In this document: piece after piece, positions 34,637 to 38,386 of the stretch
Position numbering within the stretch: position 1 is the first letter of the stretch
Layout: the number at the start of each line of letters is the position of its first letter
NCBI GenBank assembly: GCA_023091735.1
Contig: JALKBU010000468.1
Coordinates: 1-38,386, forward strand
From: Trichomonas tenax
Taxonomy: Eukaryota; Parabasalia; Trichomonadida; Trichomonadidae
Length of the DNA stretch: 38,386 nucleotides
Direction: 5' to 3'
Notes under the pieces: generated by a model
Told to the model about the DNA's origin: nothing
The model's database searches: none
What the model saw: only the letters and a program-made list of their open reading frames with translations
Made by a program: the position numbers and the translations under genes

Positions 34637-34829
34637 TGCATATATTTTTTTGGTTTGCAACTAGGTGACCTATATGCATTTCCGGCCTCCATATGCATAT
34701 AGGTTTTATATGCATATAGGATTTCATATGCACACAGAATTCTATATGCATATATGTTTCCATATGCATTTGGAAAATTCATATGCATATAAGGCACATA
34801 ATTGCATATTGCGTTGTTTTATGCATATA
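34637..34829. repeat. Array of 11 TGCA-centred palindromes with 17-19-bp spacing
   Basis: TGCA cores start at 34637, 34656, 34675, 34694, 34711, 34729, 34748, 34765, 34784, 34803 and 34822, so the step is 17-19 bases throughout. Inner units are the palindrome ATATGCATAT or a one-sided form (ATATGCATTT, CATATGCACA); edge units are weaker (GTGCATAT, TTTGCAA, ATTGCATAT). Spacers between cores vary. Both strands read as apparent Tyr/Met/His-rich frames only because the repeat is palindromic. Confidence 0.8.
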
Positions 34830-35614
34830 CTTGTTCTATGTACTATTTGTAAATTCAGTAATAGGTATTTCTCATATTAAAAAATATATGATATTTCATA
34901 TTTAATGGTTATGGCTTTCAGGTTTTCAAGAGCAAAAGAAAAGAGGAAAAAAAGTTCTAGAATAAAAAAATGGTATATTCGCAGAATTAAATGATATTTT
35001 TATGTAGTACTACAATAAACAATTACAATAATGATATTTAGTATTTATTTAATTACAATAAAAACACTTTGAAATAAATAATAAAAGAAGTGAAATGGCA
35101 TCCTACAGTTATAATAGTATATGCATGGGTGTTGGTTGCCAAAATTTGCAAGCCCACCTATGACATCATTTTTGAAGGTTTTAAGTTAATATTTCCGACA
35201 GCCTAAAATATTTCATTTTACATTTCCACAAGTTTGCAAATTTGAATGTGCCAAGAAAATGAATAATTGCCGTATATAGAAAAACTTTATAATAATACTA
35301 AATTTAAAGTTGGTCATTTTTTATGGTTTAAGGTTCAAAGTAGCAAACAATATGGGGTGTTTTACGGATTGGAACAGTAACATTTTTGCTTTGTCTTCGG
35401 GCAATACAAATATGCAAAAAATCGGGGCCTCCGCCTTACGAAATCACCAAATTAATTTCAAAGAATAACTTATATGTCCCCTCCCTTTTCTTTTTCCTTT
35501 TTCTCTTCTCCTCTTTCTCTTTTATTTCAAATTTTGTATTGTTGTTCTTTTTTAAATTTTTCGAATAAATTGCATTGAAATGCAGTTCTCTCTAGTCATT
35601 ATTTGTGAAATTTT
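34830..35614. other. Spacer with a long pyrimidine tract
   Basis: AT-rich, no credible gene. From about 35478 to 35525 the plus strand is nearly all C and T (TCCCCTCCCTTTTCTTTTTC...). Confidence 0.45.
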
Positions 35615-35990
35615 CTAATATGTTAACGTGGTATGAATTTTACGAGTTTCATCTTGGGTAACAAATGCCTTAACATCATGAACAATATATATTGTCTGAA
35701 ACCAATGTTATTAATAGCACACCATGTTTGAAATGTTGGACCAAATGCCGGTTCTTTATCGCAGATAATATTTATTCCGTTATCCATTAAAGAAATTAAT
35801 GATGCCACAGTGTTTTCCTTAGTCATATATGATTTAATATCTTTAGAAATTATCCAATGGTTCTTATGATATTTAAATCCTGGTAATAATACTTCATTGC
35901 CACAGGTCTCGAGACAAGATAAAAAATGAGGAGACGATAAAAATTGGGGACGCCAAGATTAAAAATGTCTTCGTCGGGGACCTCCTAAAC
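35615..35990 (-). pseudogene. Degenerate integrase/transposase fragment
   Basis: The minus-strand frame reads FLSSPHFLSCLETCGNEVLL, then KYHKNHWIISKDIKSY, then GINIICDKEPAFGPTFQTWC and INNIGFRQYI. The pattern 'I..D....F...F..WC..N.I' is what the second catalytic Asp region of rve/DDE integrases looks like. At QYI a shift inside an AT dinucleotide run leads to the better continuation VHDVKAFVTQDETRKIHTTL, ending at 35615. A TAA breaks the frame upstream (~35958). So this is a short, multiply broken remnant of a transposon or integrating element. Which superfamily (Maverick/Polinton or other) cannot be told from this piece. Confidence 0.5.
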
Positions 35991-36060
35991 CTTTCAAAAT
36001 TGAATGGTTTACAGTGGGGACGCCCTGAGACGAAGTGTCAAAAAGCGTCCCAAACTTCAT
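35906..36060. repeat. Short repeats of GAGAC/GGGGACGCC type around the integrase remnant
   Basis: GTCTCGAGAC (35906-35915) is a perfect palindrome. It is followed by approximate ~20-bp units (GAGACAAGATAAAAAATGAG, GAGACGATAAAAATTGGGG) and two copies of GGGGACGCC (near 35946 and 36016). CTTCGTC (~35968) and GACGAAG (~36031) form an inverted pair. This may be the edge of the dead element. Confidence 0.4.
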
Positions 36061-37265
36061 GGAGAGAGACACTGCTTTGCACACTCTTCTGCAAAGCTCG
36101 ATATATACATGCATCAGTACTGCCTCCATATGAGAGAATACACTATGACTCTAAAAATTTTGTCACGATCTAGAAATTTCGAAATTAAAATCAATCTCGT
36201 CAGAACGTAGCGCCACATCTTACAAAAAGGTACATCAGCAACACATTATGATTGCCGCCTTCAAAAGGAGGTCAAAAAAACGCAATTTTCAGAACTTCAA
36301 AATTTATAAATAATTTGAAGATACTGCTTCATCCCTCAGATTGCAGTTTCCCCACATATTGCAAATATCCGAAGCTTTGTAGATTACAATTTTAATTTTT
36401 CTAGATATGATCTGGAATCACAAAATATTTTTTATAACCATAGCTTTTGACAACGCGTATTTATATTGTTAGGTGCTAGCTTTAATAATGTTAAAATATT
36501 TATGTATTTTGAGTGTTAATGAAAATCGCATATTTTTTCCTTAAATAGAATCATCATTTATACACTACCATCAATCTATCTATCGTCTCTATATTATATT
36601 TACACAAGCATTTTTTTTGAAAATCACTTAAGAATAAAATTCATAATTTCACTAACTCCAAAATTATTTTTGATATAAATTTTGTTTTGCTCGATGAAAA
36701 CAAAGTAGCCTAGGCAAAATTTCAGAAATCGAAATTTTTAACTAGTTTATTTATGGATAATTGTGGCTTTTGCTACAACATGTATCTTAAGCAGATCGAA
36801 TTTAGATGATTAATATGTATTAGACTGCTTAATTTTAAATAATGCAATAAGTATATTGGAAAATTGATTGTTTCTGAATGCCAAATGAATATTATAGCAC
36901 TAATAAATGTACTGGCGTATAAATTCGAATGTTTAAACGAAGTTAGTTTTGTTCGCTGATTAAATTTGTGAAATATAAGTAATTGAGACTAATTTATTCA
37001 ATGAATGTATTTTCTCCATAATGTAGTTGGCTATATTGCTCATTGCAACAAACCAATATTCATTGTTCAATGTTCAGCTGATGTGAAAACTGTCCGTTAA
37101 AATAAGGTTATCAAAAATCGAGTTTTTATTCGCCTCAGCCAAATTGACTGTCGTGCTTTTGCACAGTATAGAAGCATCAAAAAATCAACTGTGATGTAAA
37201 AAGTTGACAAAATAATCATTGCTAGCATACCTTTTCGTTTATCAACTAAAATATAGTATAAAAAA
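36061..37265. other. Long spacer, no credible gene
   Basis: About 1.2 kb. The frame at 36004-36210 (HGERHCFAHSSAKLDIYMHQ) is short with uneven composition, and rival frames over the same bases look no worse; it may be another piece of a dead element. From 36300 on the sequence is very AT-rich with no repeat or box that I could define. Confidence 0.45.
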
Positions 37266-38072
37266 TTAATCATAGTGAGGGTGTTCTTGGGGACTCAAAA
37301 GTACATACTCTTGATTTCGTCTGTGAACATTGCTATTAGAATTTTTGAAATTTTGAGAAGGTTGTTGGGGAGTTTGCTTTAATGGATATTGAACAGAATT
37401 TCTAGGGTCAAAAGAAACTTCGGTTAGAAGAGGAGCGAGTTTGAAAAACTTGTGAGTGATAACACCGTCACATTTGCGCTCTTGACAAAGGTATGGATTT
37501 GTGTCACTTCGATCTGGATTGACAAAGAAGAAACGATCATCTATTCGGAAGTCATAATTGATGCTTTTATTCATTAAAAATTGAAGTGGACAGTACTTAT
37601 AGCGACAATCTTCTTGATCCCATATAATATAGCTTGGAGAAAATGAGTAATTAAACAAATCAAAATTGTTGAGATAAAAGCAGTCAATAATTTGTCCAAA
37701 AGTAACGTCGCCTTCAATGTTCATTGGAATAACAATGTCGCCGTGTGAGGATTTGCGAAAAAATGAACCAGGAAACTCAAAATAAAATAAGAATAAAACT
37801 TGCTTAACAAACGGGTAATCTTTGAAATTGATCTGAAAAACGAAATATGGATAAAAAATATTAACTTCAGAACGGTCAAATTTCGAAAACCAAGAACTGA
37901 ACCTGCGTTCAAAATCTTTGAATTGAATATATTCTTTCATTTCGTTAATCAAACGATTCATAGGAAATGCTCGACGGTCATCATATTTGATAGCTTTTGG
38001 ATCGTAACGTAGGTATAAATTGTTAAATAAGCCTCCTAGTGGAGGTGGAGGGAGACCATTTAAACGAAACAT
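37266..38072 (-). CDS. Hypothetical protein, 268 aa, Phe/Tyr-rich
   Basis: ATG at 38072 to TGA-type end at 37266, no interruption. The N-terminus is Pro-rich (MFRLNGLPPPPLGGLFNN). The middle ~150 residues are rich in Phe, Tyr and Asp (FERRFSSWFSKFDRSEVNIF; KYPFVKQ-like beta strands) with no membrane segment long enough to span. Cys pairs occur at YKYC and CQERKC. The last ~50 residues are Gln/Asn/Pro-rich and probably disordered (KQTPQQPSQNFKNSNSN). The family is not recognised. A weak TGACA element lies near 38105 upstream. It is isolated beyond the transposon-relic zone. Confidence 0.65.
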   Translation of the reverse strand: MFRLNGLPPPPLGGLFNNLYLRYDPKAIKYDDRRAFPMNRLINEMKEYIQFKDFERRFSSWFSKFDRSEVNIFYPYFVFQINFKDYPFVKQVLFLFYFEFPGSFFRKSSHGDIVIPMNIEGDVTFGQIIDCFYLNNFDLFNYSFSPSYIIWDQEDCRYKYCPLQFLMNKSINYDFRIDDRFFFVNPDRSDTNPYLCQERKCDGVITHKFFKLAPLLTEVSFDPRNSVQYPLKQTPQQPSQNFKNSNSNVHRRNQEYVLLSPQEHPHYD

Positions 38073-38386
38073 GTTTTTGAAAATTTAAAAAGTGTCTAAA
38101 ATTCTGACAATATTTTCTATATAATATAATTACACTTTGAAAACCGGTTTTGAGAGTTAAGATTAGGGCGCTAATGTAGGTCATAATAGTTTCACTTTTT
38201 CCAATATAACTAGCCACAAAATCTGCAATATTTTTTTTAAAAAATTATCAAAATATATCAAAAAAATGGCAGTATTTTTCCTTCTGCGGTGTAGTCCCGC
38301 GACCTTCATAACTTTTTATCTGATCAATATTTTTTCGATTTGAAAGTACTTTCATGTACATATTGATAGTTGTCTATCCAGTGGTA
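38073..38386. other. Window edge, no clear gene
   Basis: AT-rich leader of the 38072 gene, then a GC-richer patch at 38285-38310. A 36-codon minus-strand frame from about 38361 (MYMKVLSNRKNIDQIKSYEG...) ends within the window and could be a gene fragment or chance. Confidence 0.35.

Noticed and set aside
34637..34829. CRISPR-like array
   Set aside because: Only a 4-10-bp palindromic core is kept, units are 17-19 bp, no cas genes, and the window is eukaryotic.
34606..34880. Two Met/His/Tyr-rich frames on opposite strands
   Set aside because: Both are readings of the palindromic TGCA array (YMH/AYR repeats), not genes.
35386..35568. 60-codon frame ending in Phe/Leu/Ser runs
   Set aside because: Most of it is the translation of a C/T tract.
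1..38386. tRNA or rRNA genes
   Set aside because: Looked for GGTTCGAATCC-like T-arms and rRNA-like GC-rich blocks; none found in a plausible cloverleaf context. A covariance scan would be needed to exclude them.

Overview
The window looks like nuclear DNA of an AT-rich, intron-poor protist. My best guess is a parabasalid (Trichomonas/Tritrichomonas type); this is an inference from gene content, not a proof. The grounds are: a very long coiled-coil protein of the kind often mislabelled 'viral A-type inclusion protein' in trichomonad genomes; a coiled-coil plus ankyrin-repeat protein; a membrane-anchored papain-like protease; a secreted saposin-like protein; eukaryote-only families (Ran-like GTPase, CSN6/MPN, LAMTOR3, doublecortin, Ste24-like); short AT-rich intergenic gaps without TATA boxes; and islands of decayed genes and transposon remains. 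No bacterial operon structure or Shine-Dalgarno sites are seen.

Layout. 1-3,300: the 3' end of a Cys-rich gene; a doublecortin-like gene on the minus strand broken by one extra base in a homopolymer; a decayed gene; and a small basic unknown protein. 3,949-13,347: one 9.4-kb coiled-coil gene with no ATG at its 5' end and very recent internal duplications. 13,348-15,017: a gap holding a 75-bp direct repeat and a 958-bp inverted-repeat mobile element with a perfect 8-bp target duplication. 15,018-24,227: a helical-repeat protein, an ankyrin protein, a type II membrane cysteine protease, a 68-residue protein and a saposin-like secreted protein. 24,817-28,782: a dense housekeeping-like cluster (LAMTOR3-like, coiled-coil protein, CSN6-like, Ran-like GTPase). 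29,419-32,131: an apparently inactive Ste24/CAAX-protease homologue and an unknown protein. 32,533-36,300: a gene graveyard with two frame-broken genes, an interleaved inverted repeat, an 11-unit TGCA-centred repeat array and a degenerate integrase. 37,266-38,072: one more unknown gene.

The genes do not form one pathway. What links many of them is regulatory: a short box, TTTGACA/TGTCAAA (or TTTGTCA), lies about 10-35 bases before at least six start codons. The saposin gene instead has two GC-rich ACCGTCGG boxes. Several of the most interesting proteins look like family members that have lost key residues: a Ran-like GTPase without the switch I threonine and a Ste24-like protein without HExxH. 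All family calls come from recognising motifs by eye; no database search was possible. Start codons were moved to the first credible ATG wherever the open frame began with TTG or GTG.
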